64,000 bases of DNA from Ruania albidiflava DSM 18029 (GCF_000421225.1 NZ_ATWL01000015.1:1-64000), one strand, 5' to 3'; counted from the first letter of the stretch, positions 25,312 to 34,342 are shown. Notes: generated by a model not told the origin, from the letters alone. Numbers and translations are program-made.

Positions 25312-26331
25312 ATGGCTGAGAGTGGCACGTATGTAGAGCCCGGGCAGGAGTACACTCGGGACACCCGGTACATCGAGACCAGGATCACCACCGACGGCCG
25401 GGACGGCTACCCGGTCGAGCCGGGCCGGTACCGGCTGATCGCCGCGCGCGCCTGCCCGTGGGCGAACCGGGCGATCATCGTGCGCCGGCTGCTCGGCCTG
25501 GAGGACGCGATCTCCATGGGGCTGGCCGGCCCCACCCATGATGCGCGGTCCTGGACCTTCGACCTGGACCCTGGTGGTGTGGACCCGGTCCTGGGTATCG
25601 AGCGGCTGCAGGAGGCCTACTTCACCCGGGTGCCGAACTACCCGCGCGGGATCACCGTGCCGGCGATCGTGGACGTGCCCACCGGGGCGGTGGTCACCAA
25701 CGACTTCGCGCAGATCACCCTGGACTTCTCCACCGAGTGGACCCAGTTCCACCGCGACGGCGCACCAGACCTCTACCCGGACCACCTGCGGGCAGAGATC
25801 GACGAGGTGGCCGAGCTGGTCTACCAGGACGTGAACAACGGGGTGTACCGGTGCGGGTTCGCCGGCTCCCAGCGCGCCTACGACCGCGCGTACGACCAGC
25901 TGTTCGCGCGGCTGGACTGGCTCAGCGACCGGCTCTCCGACCAGCGCTACCTGGTCGGGGACACCATCACCGAGGCAGACGTGCGGCTGTTCACCACGCT
26001 GGCCCGCTTCGATGCGGTGTACCACGGGCACTTCAAGTGCAACCGGACCAAGCTGAGCGAGATGCCAGTGCTGTGGGCCTATGCCCGGGACCTGTTCACC
26101 ACCCCCGGCTTCGGCGACACTGTGGACTTCGCCCAGATCAAGGAGCACTACTACGTGGTGCACCAGGACGTGAACCCCAGCCAGATCGTGCCCAAGGGCC
26201 CGGACCTGACGAGCTGGCTCACGCCCCACCACCGGGACCAGCTCGGCGGCCGCCCCTTCGGCGACGGCACCCCGCCAGGTCCGGTGCGCGCCGGTGAGCA
26301 GGTGCCGGCGGAGGCGACGCCGCTGCGTTGA
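25312..26331 (+). CDS. Glutathionyl-hydroquinone reductase-like (GST Xi/ECM4 family)
   Basis: A 339-residue enzyme of the omega/Xi GST class. The active-site Cys is in ARACPWANRAIIVRRLLGL (CPWA motif). The C-terminal helical domain has VYRCGFAGSQRAYDRAYDQL, YLVGDTITEADVRLFTTLARFD and YHGHFKCN. The family reduces glutathionyl-hydroquinones by transferring the thiol to the enzyme Cys. Actinobacteria normally use mycothiol, so the physiological thiol adduct is probably different. It is the first gene downstream of lacI but on its own promoter. Confidence 0.9.
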   Translation: MAESGTYVEPGQEYTRDTRYIETRITTDGRDGYPVEPGRYRLIAARACPWANRAIIVRRLLGLEDAISMGLAGPTHDARSWTFDLDPGGVDPVLGIERLQEAYFTRVPNYPRGITVPAIVDVPTGAVVTNDFAQITLDFSTEWTQFHRDGAPDLYPDHLRAEIDEVAELVYQDVNNGVYRCGFAGSQRAYDRAYDQLFARLDWLSDRLSDQRYLVGDTITEADVRLFTTLARFDAVYHGHFKCNRTKLSEMPVLWAYARDLFTTPGFGDTVDFAQIKEHYYVVHQDVNPSQIVPKGPDLTSWLTPHHRDQLGGRPFGDGTPPGPVRAGEQVPAEATPLR

Positions 26332-26400
26332 GCCGGTGCCGGCGTTCCGCTGATCGGGCCACCGGGCTGGACGGTGCGGACACCGCTCAGGCTGTGCTGG

Positions 26401-26517
26401 TCACCGGCAGTGGCAGCGCTCCTGCTCGGGCACGCCCGTAAGGGCTTCCTCGATGTGCTCGCCACATCCCTCCCAGGTGGGTTTGCGGCAGGTCGGGCAG
26501 GTCACTCGTCGACACAT
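26401..26517 (-). CDS. 38-residue Cys-rich microprotein
   Basis: A small gene with ATG 26517, a GAGGAGA ribosome site 5 nt before it, and stop TGA at 26401-26403. The 38-residue product starts MCRRVTCPTCRKPTWEGCGE and has Cys2, Cys7, Cys10, Cys18, Cys35 and Cys37, with C-P-T-C and C-H-C pairs able to bind zinc. The motif CxxCxKPTWxGCGxHxExAL recurs, to my knowledge, in short uncharacterised actinobacterial proteins. It stands alone between the hydroquinone reductase and an MFS gene. Function unknown. Confidence 0.8.
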   Translation of the reverse strand: MCRRVTCPTCRKPTWEGCGEHIEEALTGVPEQERCHCR

Positions 26518-26575
26518 GGGTCTCTCCTCAGCTCGGAACCGCCGGCGAGTCTATCGCCTGGCCCCATCACCACGC

Positions 26576-26625
26576 GGGTGCACCTATGATCGTGATTCCA
26601 GCGGATCGCAACCATAGGTGCACCC
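26576..26625. repeat. 13-bp perfect inverted repeat
   Basis: GGGTGCACCTATG at 26576-26588 is exactly inverted at 26613-26625 across 24 bp. It lies 13 bp after the MFS stop and 59 bp upstream of the microprotein start. It could terminate MFS transcription or be an operator for the microprotein gene. GGTGCACC is itself palindromic, so each arm is a potential dimer site. Confidence 0.55.
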
Positions 26626-26637
26626 TCGCGGGACTGC

Positions 26638-27864
26638 TCACACGGCGGTCCGGGTCGCGTCCGCCTCAGCGGCCACATCCCGCCGCCGGCCCAGCAGCAG
26701 CACTCCCCCGCAGCAGGCCAGCACGAGCGCAGCCAGCAGGAGCAGGATCCGGTAGTCCAGCACTGCGACCAGTGCGGCACCAGCCCCGGTGGAGATCAGC
26801 TGCGGCACGTTGAGCGCCAGGTTGGTGGCCGCTGCGGTCCGGCCCTGCAGCCGTGGCGGGGTGAGCCGCTGCCTGGTGGTCACCAGGGCCACCACCATCC
26901 ACGGGATGCCCATACCGCCGGCGAACAACGCCACGACCACCAACGGCAGCAGCGCGGGGCCGAGCACGTCCGCCGCGCAGGCGAGCGCCACCACGGCGAG
27001 GATCGCCAGGCTGATGCCGACCGCCCGCTGCGGACCGAACCGGCGCAGCACCCGGGCCGAGGTCACCCCGCCCAGGATCGAACCAGCTCCCTGGATGCTC
27101 ATCAGCACCCCGAAGAACGCCGGCGTCATGCCGAGTCCTTGGTCGACCACCTCGAAGATCACCGTGTCGAACAGCCCGACGACGCCGAATGCCAGCGCTG
27201 TGACCGTCACGATCAGCCAGAGCACCGGCACGGAGCGCAGGTGCCGGAACCCGGCGATCGTCTGCTCCCAGAACGCGGTCTCCTCCCGTTCCGGCTCGGA
27301 CTCCTCGGCGCGCACTGTGGCCAGGACGAGAGCGGTGGCCACCAGCAGCACCGCGACCCCGAGGCCGAGGGCGCGCCCGCCCCAGAGCACGTAGAGCCCG
27401 GCGCCAAACATCGGGGTGAGGATGCGCAGCCCCTGGTCGATGGTGGACAGCATCGCGTTCGCCTCGTCCAGCTGCTCGTCGGGGAGCAGGTCGCGCAGCA
27501 GCCCGGACAGCGCGGACCCGTTCAGGATGCCGAGCCCGCCGTAGACGACGGTGACCGCATACAGCAGCCAGATCATCGACGCATCGGTGACCAGGAACAG
27601 CGAGGCGGCTGCCGCAGCGGCGATCAGGTTCGCGCACACCATGAGCGACCGGCGGTGCACCCGGTCCACGAGCAGCCCCAGCACGGGGACGGCGAGCGTC
27701 GGCAGTCCGAGGGCGAAGAACACCAGCCCGGCGGCCGAGGAGCTGCCGGTGAGGTCTTTCGCCCAGATCGCCAGGGTGAGGTAGAGGGCGGAGTCCGCCA
27801 GGTTGCCGATGGTCCAACCGCCCAGGAGCCGGCGAAAGATGCGGTGCTGGAGCAAGGTCTTCAT
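26638..27864 (-). CDS. MFS transporter (MFS_3, exporter-like)
   Basis: A 12-helix major facilitator protein of 408 residues. It begins MKTLLQHRIFRRLLGGWTIG. LVDRVHRRSLMV is the loop 2-3 motif (normally GxLaDRxxRR). The second half has LGGVTSARVLRRFGPQRAVG and MGIPWMVVALVTTRQRLTPP, characteristic of the MFS_3 multidrug/siderophore export group. ATG overlaps the ArsR stop (ATGA), so the two are cotranscribed and the pump is likely controlled by that repressor. The substrate is unknown. Confidence 0.88.
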   Translation of the reverse strand: MKTLLQHRIFRRLLGGWTIGNLADSALYLTLAIWAKDLTGSSSAAGLVFFALGLPTLAVPVLGLLVDRVHRRSLMVCANLIAAAAAASLFLVTDASMIWLLYAVTVVYGGLGILNGSALSGLLRDLLPDEQLDEANAMLSTIDQGLRILTPMFGAGLYVLWGGRALGLGVAVLLVATALVLATVRAEESEPEREETAFWEQTIAGFRHLRSVPVLWLIVTVTALAFGVVGLFDTVIFEVVDQGLGMTPAFFGVLMSIQGAGSILGGVTSARVLRRFGPQRAVGISLAILAVVALACAADVLGPALLPLVVVALFAGGMGIPWMVVALVTTRQRLTPPRLQGRTAAATNLALNVPQLISTGAGAALVAVLDYRILLLLAALVLACCGGVLLLGRRRDVAAEADATRTAV

Positions 27865-28445
27865 CGATCTGCCTCGTTCTCGTCGTCTCGCTCCGACGCC
27901 GACTCGACCAGGTAGGTGGTCGTGTACAGCCGGACCGGTCGGCCGGCTGCCGGGCGCTGGTCCACGTGGTCCCAGCGCTGCACGTACTCGTCGACCAGGT
28001 CGGAGATCCGGTCGGTGATCTCGCGGGCCTCGTCCGGGGTGAGGTAGAGCGTCGCGCCGGTGGTGCCCAGCGCTCCGCGCCACTCGGGCGGGTTGCTTCG
28101 GGCGGCGGCCTGCCGGATGCGTTCGAACTCCCACTCCCGGAAGGAGCTGTCCAGAGCAGTGGCGGCACCGGCGAGCTCCTCGTCGTCCTTGGCGGACTCG
28201 TCCCAGTGCTGCCGGATGTCCAGCACGCGCCAGGGGCGCTGCCTGCCGGTGCTACCGGGCACCCGCTCGATGAATCCCGCCTCGGCGAGCCTGCGCAGGT
28301 GGAACGAGCAGTTCGACGGCGTGCTCCCCACCAGCGGGGCCAGCTCACTTGCGGTAGCGCTCCCCTCGATCGCGAGCCGCTCGAACAGCTCGATCCGCAA
28401 CGGGTGGGCCAGGGCACGCATCGCGCGGGCATCGGTGAGCTTCAT
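27861..28445 (-). CDS. ArsR-like winged-helix transcriptional regulator
   Basis: A 194-residue regulator with a helix-turn-helix of the HTH_20/ArsR type: ARAMRALAHPLRIELFERLA then SELAPLVGSTPSNCSFHLRRLAEAGFIERV. The C-terminal 110 residues contain YLTPDEAREITDRISDLVDEYVQR, seen in many actinobacterial MFS-linked regulators; no metal-binding Cys motif is present. ATG 28445 is preferred over GTG 28493 because the DNA between them carries an inverted repeat that looks like the operator. It is coupled to the MFS pump downstream. Confidence 0.88.
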   Translation of the reverse strand: MKLTDARAMRALAHPLRIELFERLAIEGSATASELAPLVGSTPSNCSFHLRRLAEAGFIERVPGSTGRQRPWRVLDIRQHWDESAKDDEELAGAATALDSSFREWEFERIRQAAARSNPPEWRGALGTTGATLYLTPDEAREITDRISDLVDEYVQRWDHVDQRPAAGRPVRLYTTTYLVESASERDDENEADR

Positions 28446-28463
28446 GGCACCGACCGTAGACCT

Positions 28464-28477
28464 GAAAGCATTCTTTC
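28464..28477 (-). promoter_or_regulatory. Candidate operator of the ArsR-MFS operon
   Basis: GAAAG-CATT-CTTTC is an inverted repeat 18 bp upstream of the regulator ATG. A related CTTTC follows at 28488-28492. The location fits autorepression. Confidence 0.45.
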
Positions 28478-28556
28478 GCAAGAGATCTTTCACGATTTGG
28501 GTGCGTCTGGTCGGGCACCACCGCCAGCGCGAGCGACACGCCGGCGCAAGCGCAGG

Positions 28557-29441
28557 TCAGCGGCCGAGCACCTCGGCGAGAAACTCCGCCGCCGCTGGCG
28601 CCAGCCGACCGGGCCGACGCCAGATCGCATGCAGCGTCCGGCGCAGGTCCACGTCCGCCAGCTCCACCTCGACCAACCGCCGGTCCCGTAGCTCGGCTGC
28701 GACCGCGAGCTCGCTGAGCACCGCTGGGTAACCGCCGGAGGCGACCTCGACCTTGACCGCGGCGTTCGAGTCCAGCTCCAAGGCTGGCTGCACCGGCGCG
28801 CCGAGCGCACGGCTGAGCGCCTCCCGGGTGCCCGATCCGTCCTCGCGGGAGGCGAGCGACAGGCCGAGCAGCTCCTGCTGACCGAGCGGCCGGCGGCGCC
28901 GTGCTAGCGGGTGCCCGGGACCGACCACGAGAGTCAGCCGGTCCGCCCCGACCTTGCGCCGGGCCAGGTCGCTGGGCACCACCGGGGTCTCGATGAAGCC
29001 GAGGTCGATCTCCCGGGCGCGCAGCGCGGCGATCACATCACGGGAGTTCATCACCTGCAGCCGCACGGCATGGTCTGCGCGGGCGCGGCGGTGCGCCGCC
29101 AGCCACGCGGGCATCAGGTACTCCCCCACGGTCTGGCTCGCCGCGATGCTCAGCCGCACCTCGCGCCTGGTGGCCAGCGCACGGGAACCGGTGAGCAGCA
29201 CGTCGGCGGCCTCCACCACGGTGCGCGCCCAGTCGGTGACCGCCCGGCCGTCAGCAGTCAGCTCCGCCCCTCGGGTGCGCCGGTCGAGCAGCTCCAGTCC
29301 GAGGCGGCGCTCCAGGTCCTTCATCCGGGCGCTGGCCGAGGGCTGGCTGATCTGGGCCTCGCGCGCTCCGGCGGAGATGCTGCCGTGCTCGGCGACGGCG
29401 ACCAGCAGACGCAGGCCCTCCAGGGTGACGTCGGCGCTCAC
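28557..29441 (-). CDS. LysR-family transcriptional regulator
   Basis: A 294-residue LTTR with a GTG start. The helix-turn-helix is at about 6-65 (LRLLVAVAEHGSISAGAREA then SQPSASARMKDLERRLGLEL). The two-lobe effector domain contains LSIAASQTVGEYLMPAWL, which resembles CysB/YeiE-type regulators that sense sulfur compounds or small acids. It is divergent from a YeiH-type transporter gene 100 bp away, the arrangement seen for yeiE-yeiH in enterobacteria, so it probably activates that gene. Confidence 0.92.
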   Translation of the reverse strand: MSADVTLEGLRLLVAVAEHGSISAGAREAQISQPSASARMKDLERRLGLELLDRRTRGAELTADGRAVTDWARTVVEAADVLLTGSRALATRREVRLSIAASQTVGEYLMPAWLAAHRRARADHAVRLQVMNSRDVIAALRAREIDLGFIETPVVPSDLARRKVGADRLTLVVGPGHPLARRRRPLGQQELLGLSLASREDGSGTREALSRALGAPVQPALELDSNAAVKVEVASGGYPAVLSELAVAAELRDRRLVEVELADVDLRRTLHAIWRRPGRLAPAAAEFLAEVLGR

Positions 29442-29468
29442 CGGAGCCTCCCGGTCGATCCGCTATCC

Positions 29469-29483
29469 ATAGGTTCAGCCTAT
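29469..29483. promoter_or_regulatory. Candidate LysR binding site
   Basis: ATAGG-TTCAG-CCTAT is a 15-bp inverted repeat of the T-N11-A size, located between the divergent LysR and YeiH starts. Adjacent CTAT (29463-29466) and TAGG (29484-29487) segments could widen the footprint. Confidence 0.5.
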
Positions 29484-29541
29484 AGGCATACTCAGAACTG
29501 GTAGGTACCGGACGGCAGGGGACGTTGCCACCATCGAAGAC

Positions 29542-30630
29542 GTGCCACTCCAGACCGACACTTCCACCACACCCGCCAGCACCACGGCCACCACCCGCCG
29601 GCCCAGCTCCGGCGCCGTCGCCGGACTCGCCCTGACCGTGGCGCTGGCCGCCTTGGCCACTGTGGCCGGCAGCTATGCCCCGGTGATCGGCGCCCCGGTG
29701 ATCGGCGTGCTCACCGGCGTGCTGGTGGCCGCGGTCGCGGGCTCGAGGCGGCGCAGCGCATGGGCTGCCGGCCTGCCCATCGCCAGCACGTGGGGGCTGC
29801 AGGTGGCGGTGGTGCTGCTCGGCGTACAGCTGAGCCTGCGCGAGGTGGCCGCTGCGGGCATGGCCTCGCTGCCGGTGATGCTCGGCACCTTGAGCGCCTG
29901 CCTGGTGGCTGCCGCGCTGCTCGGCCGCGTGCTGCGCGTGCAGCGCGACCTGCGCACTCTCATCGGCGTGGGCACGGCGATCTGCGGCGCCTCGGCGATC
30001 GCGGCGGTGACCCCGATCCTGCGCCCGAAGGCCGGCACAGTCGCCTATGCGATGTCCACGATCTTCGCCTTCAACGTGGCCGCCGTGCTGGTCTTCCCAG
30101 CACTCGGCCACCTGCTCGGGATGAGCCCGGAAGCGTTCGGCATCTTCGCCGGCACCGCGGTGAACGACACCTCCTCGGTGGTCGCCGCAGCAGCGGCGTT
30201 CGGAGACGGTGCGGCACACACGGCGATCGTCGTCAAGCTCACCCGCACACTGGCGATCATCCCGATCTGCCTGGGCCTGACCTGGCTGGTGGCTCGGCGC
30301 GAAGCCCGGGCACGCACAGCGGCGGATGAGACCGCTGAGCACGGTGAGTCCCGCCGTCGCCCGCTGTGGCGACTGGTGCCCTGGTTCCTGGTCGGCTTCG
30401 TGCTGGTGACCACGGCGAACTCGCTCGGCTGGATCCCGTCCGTGGCCCAGGACGGCCTCGGGGCCCTGTCCACGTTCTTGATCACGACGGCGTTGGTTGC
30501 CATCGGCCTGTCCACGGACCTTCCCGCGCTGCGCCGGGCGGGGGCCCGCCCGCTGCTGCTGGGCGGTCTGCTCTGGGTGGTGGTCGCGGGCACCAGCCTG
30601 GGCCTGCAGGGCCTCACCGGGACGCTCTGA
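29542..30630 (+). CDS. YeiH/UPF0324-family membrane transporter
   Basis: A 362-residue polytopic membrane protein with about ten helices. It carries the UPF0324 signatures GLQVAVVLLGVQLSLREV, IGVGTAICGASAIAAVTPI, FAGTAVNDTSSVVAAA and VVKLTRTLAIIPICLGL. The family is annotated as putative sulfate or related anion exporters, without firm proof. GTG 29542 is the start; an ATG further in would remove only the soluble tail. It is divergent from a LysR regulator, with the candidate operator in between. Confidence 0.9.
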   Translation: MPLQTDTSTTPASTTATTRRPSSGAVAGLALTVALAALATVAGSYAPVIGAPVIGVLTGVLVAAVAGSRRRSAWAAGLPIASTWGLQVAVVLLGVQLSLREVAAAGMASLPVMLGTLSACLVAAALLGRVLRVQRDLRTLIGVGTAICGASAIAAVTPILRPKAGTVAYAMSTIFAFNVAAVLVFPALGHLLGMSPEAFGIFAGTAVNDTSSVVAAAAAFGDGAAHTAIVVKLTRTLAIIPICLGLTWLVARREARARTAADETAEHGESRRRPLWRLVPWFLVGFVLVTTANSLGWIPSVAQDGLGALSTFLITTALVAIGLSTDLPALRRAGARPLLLGGLLWVVVAGTSLGLQGLTGTL

Positions 30631-30648
30631 CCCCTCCGGCGCCGCACA

Positions 30649-31107
30649 TCAGCCTTCGACCTTCCCGCCGGCACGGTGGTGTGCGGCGCGAGCGAGTGCC
30701 TGCACTCCCTGGGCGAGAGCCTGCAGATCGGCCAGCTGCATGCGCTCCATCACGTCCCGGCCGATCCGCCACCCTGCTTCGTGCACGCTGGCGACCATCC
30801 GGTCACCTTCGTCGGTGAGCGCGACGAGGCGCACCCGCCGGTCCCGGGCATCGGTGCTGCGGGTGAGCATGCCTCGGTCTGCGAGCCGGTCAACCATGCC
30901 GGAGACGGTCGGGGTGGAGACGGCGAGCTCGTCGGCGAGCGCGTGGCTGCTGGTGGGCCCGTCGCGGTGCAGCACGACCATCAGCTTGAGCTGCTGCATG
31001 GTCAGCGTGGCGTCGAACAGCTCGGAGAGATCCTCGCGCAGCAGCATCCGTGAGGCCTGCTCGTGCGCGGTGAGCACCTGTTCGACGAGTCGTTGTCGCT
31101 GATCCAC
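30649..31107 (-). CDS. MarR-family transcriptional regulator
   Basis: A 152-residue winged-helix dimer. LTMQQLKLMVVLHRDGPTSS leads to the recognition helix ELAVSTPTVSGMVDRLADRG, and the wing reads RSTDARDRRVRLVALT. GTG start at 31107. It is divergent from an RND efflux gene by 82 bp with a palindrome in between, so it most likely represses the pump and itself until a ligand binds. Confidence 0.92.
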   Translation of the reverse strand: MDQRQRLVEQVLTAHEQASRMLLREDLSELFDATLTMQQLKLMVVLHRDGPTSSHALADELAVSTPTVSGMVDRLADRGMLTRSTDARDRRVRLVALTDEGDRMVASVHEAGWRIGRDVMERMQLADLQALAQGVQALARAAHHRAGGKVEG

Positions 31108-31128
31108 CCGTGATACCTTCGCCTGGCA

Positions 31129-31139
31129 CTAATCATTAG
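31129..31139. promoter_or_regulatory. Candidate MarR operator
   Basis: CTAAT-C-ATTAG is a perfect 11-bp palindrome midway between the divergent marR and RND starts. Further TACTAAC sequence follows at 31144-31150. It stands out as AT-rich in GC-rich DNA. Confidence 0.55.
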
Positions 31140-31189
31140 CCTGCTACTAACGAACTTGCGTTGCAGACTATCCCACATCCGGAGCCTCG

Positions 31190-34100
31190 ATGTCCGCACT
31201 CGCCCGCTTCAGCCTGGCCAACCGCGCACTGGTGGCGCTCGCCACCCTGATGGCCGTCGTCGCCGGGCTGTGGTCCACCACAGCGCTGAAGCAGGAGCTG
31301 ATGCCCTCGCTGAACCTGCCGGTCGTGGCAGCAGTGACCAGCTACCCGGGCGCCTCACCTGAGGTGGTCGAGCAGCAGGTGACCGACAGCGTGGAGCAGG
31401 CGGCGGGGGCCGTCACCGGCCTGGAGACCACCAGCTCGACCTCGAGCGCGAACATGTCCGTGGTGATGCTCGAGCTGGAGTACGGCACGGACGTGACCAA
31501 TGCGCAGCAGGAGTTCCAGGCCGCGATCAGCCGGCTGTCCAGCATGCTGCCGGAGGATGCCGACACGCAGGTGATCAGCGGCGGTGTGGACGACCTGCCC
31601 GTGATCCAGCTGTCGGCGGCTGCCACCGACGACCCGGATGCGGCCATCGAGGTGCTGCGCACGGTGGTCATCCCGGAGATCGAGCGTATCGACGGCGTTC
31701 GCGACATCCAGCTCACCGGCGTACGGGACCAGCAGGTCACCATCGACGTAGACCTGGCTGCGATGGCGGCTGCCGGGATCACCCCGGACGCGGTGCAGGG
31801 AGCGTTGCAGGCCAATGGTGCGGTGGTCCCCGGTGGGGAGATCACCGAGGACGAGCGCACCATGTCGGTGCAGACCGGCACCGAACTGACCTCGGCGCAG
31901 GACGTGGCAGCGGTGCCGATCCCCACCGAGACCGGCCCGGTACCGCTGTCCGACATCGCCGATGTCTCCGCCGAGCGGGTCGCGCCCACCTCCTTCACCC
32001 GTACCGACGGGCAGGACTCGTTCGGCATCGCCGTGACGAAGACCCCGGACGGCAACACTGTGGAGATCTCCGAGACGGTGCAGGACCGGCTCGCCGACTT
32101 CGAGGCGGCCCTGGGTGACGGCGGATCGATCACCGTGGTCTTTGACCAGGCCCCGTTCATCGAGCAGTCCGTGGAGGACCTGACGGTGGAGGGCCTGCTC
32201 GGCCTGGTCTTCGCTGTGCTGATCATCCTGCTGTTCCTGCGCAAGATCCGCCCCACCACGGTGACCGCGCTGTCCATCCCGCTGTCCCTGCTGATAGCGC
32301 TGATCGGGTTGAAGGTGGTCGGCTTCTCGCTGAACCTGTTCACCCTCGCGGCGCTGACCGTCTCCATCGGTCGAGTGGTGGACGACTCGATCGTGGTGAT
32401 CGAGAACATCAGCCGTCACCTGAGCTACGGCAAGACCCGGGTGCGGGCCATCCTGGACGCGGTGCGAGAGGTGGCCGGGGCGATCACTGCCTCCACAGTG
32501 GCGACCGCTGCGGTGTTCGTGCCGATGGGGCTGGTCGGCGGCATGGTCGGTGAGCTGTTCCGGCCGTTCGCCTTCACCATCGCGCTGGCGCTGCTGGCCT
32601 CCCTGCTGGTGGCGCTGACGATCGTGCCGACGCTGGCGTACTGGTTCGTGCGCGCACCCGCCGGTGGTCCGGTGACGCAGGAGGCACAGGCTGAGGCGGA
32701 GGAGAAGGAGCGGCGCACGCTGCTGCAGCGTTCCTACCTGCGGATGCTGCGCGGGGCGCTGGCCCGCCCGTGGGTGGCGATCGTGATCGCGGTCGTCGTG
32801 ATGGCCGGGACAGCGGGCATGGCCACTCAGCTGAAGACCGACTTCATCGGGGACACTGGCGAGAACACGCTGAGCGTGAGCCAGGAGCTGCCGGCAGGCA
32901 CCTCTTTGGAGGCCGCCAGCGAGGCTGCTGCCCAGGTGGAGGAGGTCATCGCCGACCTGCCCGGTGTGGAGACGTACCAGGTCACCGGTGGTTCCGGGGA
33001 CAGCTCGATGGCGTTCTTCGGCAGCAGCGGGTCCACCACGTTCTCGATCACCCTGGACATGGACGCCGATGCTGCCGCGGCAGAGGACCAGCTGCGCACC
33101 GAGCTGGACCACCTCACCGACGCCGGCACCCTGACCGTGGCCACGGGGATGTCCGCTGGCTTCATGAGCGGGCTGGAGGTGATCGTCTCCGGAAGCGACG
33201 GGGACGAGGTGGACGCAGCCTCGCAGGACGTGCTCGCTGCAGTGCAGGACGTCGAAGGCGCTACTGATGTCACCTCGAACCTGGCCGCTGAGCTGCCCAC
33301 GGTCACCGTGGACGTGGACCGGGAGGCGGCGGCCGCCCTCGGCCTGACCGAGGCGCAGGTCGGGCAGACGGTCGCCTCTGCCCTGCGAGGGACCACGGTG
33401 GGGAGCCTGAACACGGACACCGGCCGCGAGGACGTCGTGATGCACGTCGGCGAGGTTCCGGCCGACCAGGCGGAGATCGAGGCGCTGGAGCTGACCGGAC
33501 CGGCCGGCGGCGTGCCGCTGTCGCAGGTGGCCGAGGTGTCCGTGGTGGACCAGCCGGTGGAGATCACCCGCGCCGACGGTCTGCGCAGCGTGACGATCAG
33601 CGCCACTGCTACCGCCGAGGACCTGGGGGCGGTGACCGCGGACCTGCAGTCGGCACTCGACGAGGTGGATCTGCCCGCTGGGGTGAACGCCGAGATCGGT
33701 GGCGTCAGCGCGGACCAGGAGGAGGCATTCGGCCAGCTGGGTCTGGCACTGCTGGCCTCCATCCTGATCGTCTACCTGGTGATGGTCGCGACGTTCAACT
33801 CGCTCGTCCAGCCGTTGATCCTGCTGGTGTCGGTACCGTTCGCGGCGACCGGCGCGGTGGCCCTGCTGCTCGCCACCGGCACGCCGCTCGGGGTGGCAGC
33901 TCTGATCGGTGCACTCATGCTGGTCGGCGTGGTGGTGACGAACGCCATCGTGCTCATCGACCTGATCAACCAGTACCGGACTCAGGGCATGGCGCTGCGG
34001 GAGGCGATCGCCGAAGGTGGCCGGCACCGGCTCCGCCCGATCCTGATGACTGCTGCGGCCACGATCGGGGCACTCATCCCGATGGCGATCGGGCTCACTG

Positions 34101-34342
34101 GCGGGAGCGCGTTCATCTCCCAACCGCTGGCGTTGGTGGTGATCGGCGGTCTGGTCACGTCCACATTCCTCACCTTGCTGCTGGTGCCGGTGCTCTACCT
34201 CCTCGTCGAGCGCCGCGGGGAGAAGCGCCAGCTCCGTCAGACGGGCGCCGGTGAGGGCGACGGCGATTCGGCCACGGAGCGTACCGACTCCACCAACGGC
34301 CAGGTGGTCGGCGCCACCAGCGGCCGGCACGCTGCCCGCTGA
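31190..34342 (+). CDS. RND-superfamily efflux transporter (HAE-type)
   Basis: A 1050-residue proton-driven RND pump. It starts with SLANRALVALATLMAVVAGLW as helix 1 and has two large extracellular loops, each followed by a six-helix block. VDDSIVVIENISRHL in helix 4 contains the proton-relay Asp pair. GVVVTNAIVLIDLINQYR and GRHRLRPILMTAAATIGALIPMA are hallmarks of AcrB/HAE1. No membrane-fusion partner or outer channel is encoded nearby, as expected for a Gram-positive. The acidic C-terminal tail is soluble. Probably controlled by the divergent MarR. Confidence 0.92.
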   Translation: MSALARFSLANRALVALATLMAVVAGLWSTTALKQELMPSLNLPVVAAVTSYPGASPEVVEQQVTDSVEQAAGAVTGLETTSSTSSANMSVVMLELEYGTDVTNAQQEFQAAISRLSSMLPEDADTQVISGGVDDLPVIQLSAAATDDPDAAIEVLRTVVIPEIERIDGVRDIQLTGVRDQQVTIDVDLAAMAAAGITPDAVQGALQANGAVVPGGEITEDERTMSVQTGTELTSAQDVAAVPIPTETGPVPLSDIADVSAERVAPTSFTRTDGQDSFGIAVTKTPDGNTVEISETVQDRLADFEAALGDGGSITVVFDQAPFIEQSVEDLTVEGLLGLVFAVLIILLFLRKIRPTTVTALSIPLSLLIALIGLKVVGFSLNLFTLAALTVSIGRVVDDSIVVIENISRHLSYGKTRVRAILDAVREVAGAITASTVATAAVFVPMGLVGGMVGELFRPFAFTIALALLASLLVALTIVPTLAYWFVRAPAGGPVTQEAQAEAEEKERRTLLQRSYLRMLRGALARPWVAIVIAVVVMAGTAGMATQLKTDFIGDTGENTLSVSQELPAGTSLEAASEAAAQVEEVIADLPGVETYQVTGGSGDSSMAFFGSSGSTTFSITLDMDADAAAAEDQLRTELDHLTDAGTLTVATGMSAGFMSGLEVIVSGSDGDEVDAASQDVLAAVQDVEGATDVTSNLAAELPTVTVDVDREAAAALGLTEAQVGQTVASALRGTTVGSLNTDTGREDVVMHVGEVPADQAEIEALELTGPAGGVPLSQVAEVSVVDQPVEITRADGLRSVTISATATAEDLGAVTADLQSALDEVDLPAGVNAEIGGVSADQEEAFGQLGLALLASILIVYLVMVATFNSLVQPLILLVSVPFAATGAVALLLATGTPLGVAALIGALMLVGVVVTNAIVLIDLINQYRTQGMALREAIAEGGRHRLRPILMTAAATIGALIPMAIGLTGGSAFISQPLALVVIGGLVTSTFLTLLLVPVLYLLVERRGEKRQLRQTGAGEGDGDSATERTDSTNGQVVGATSGRHAAR

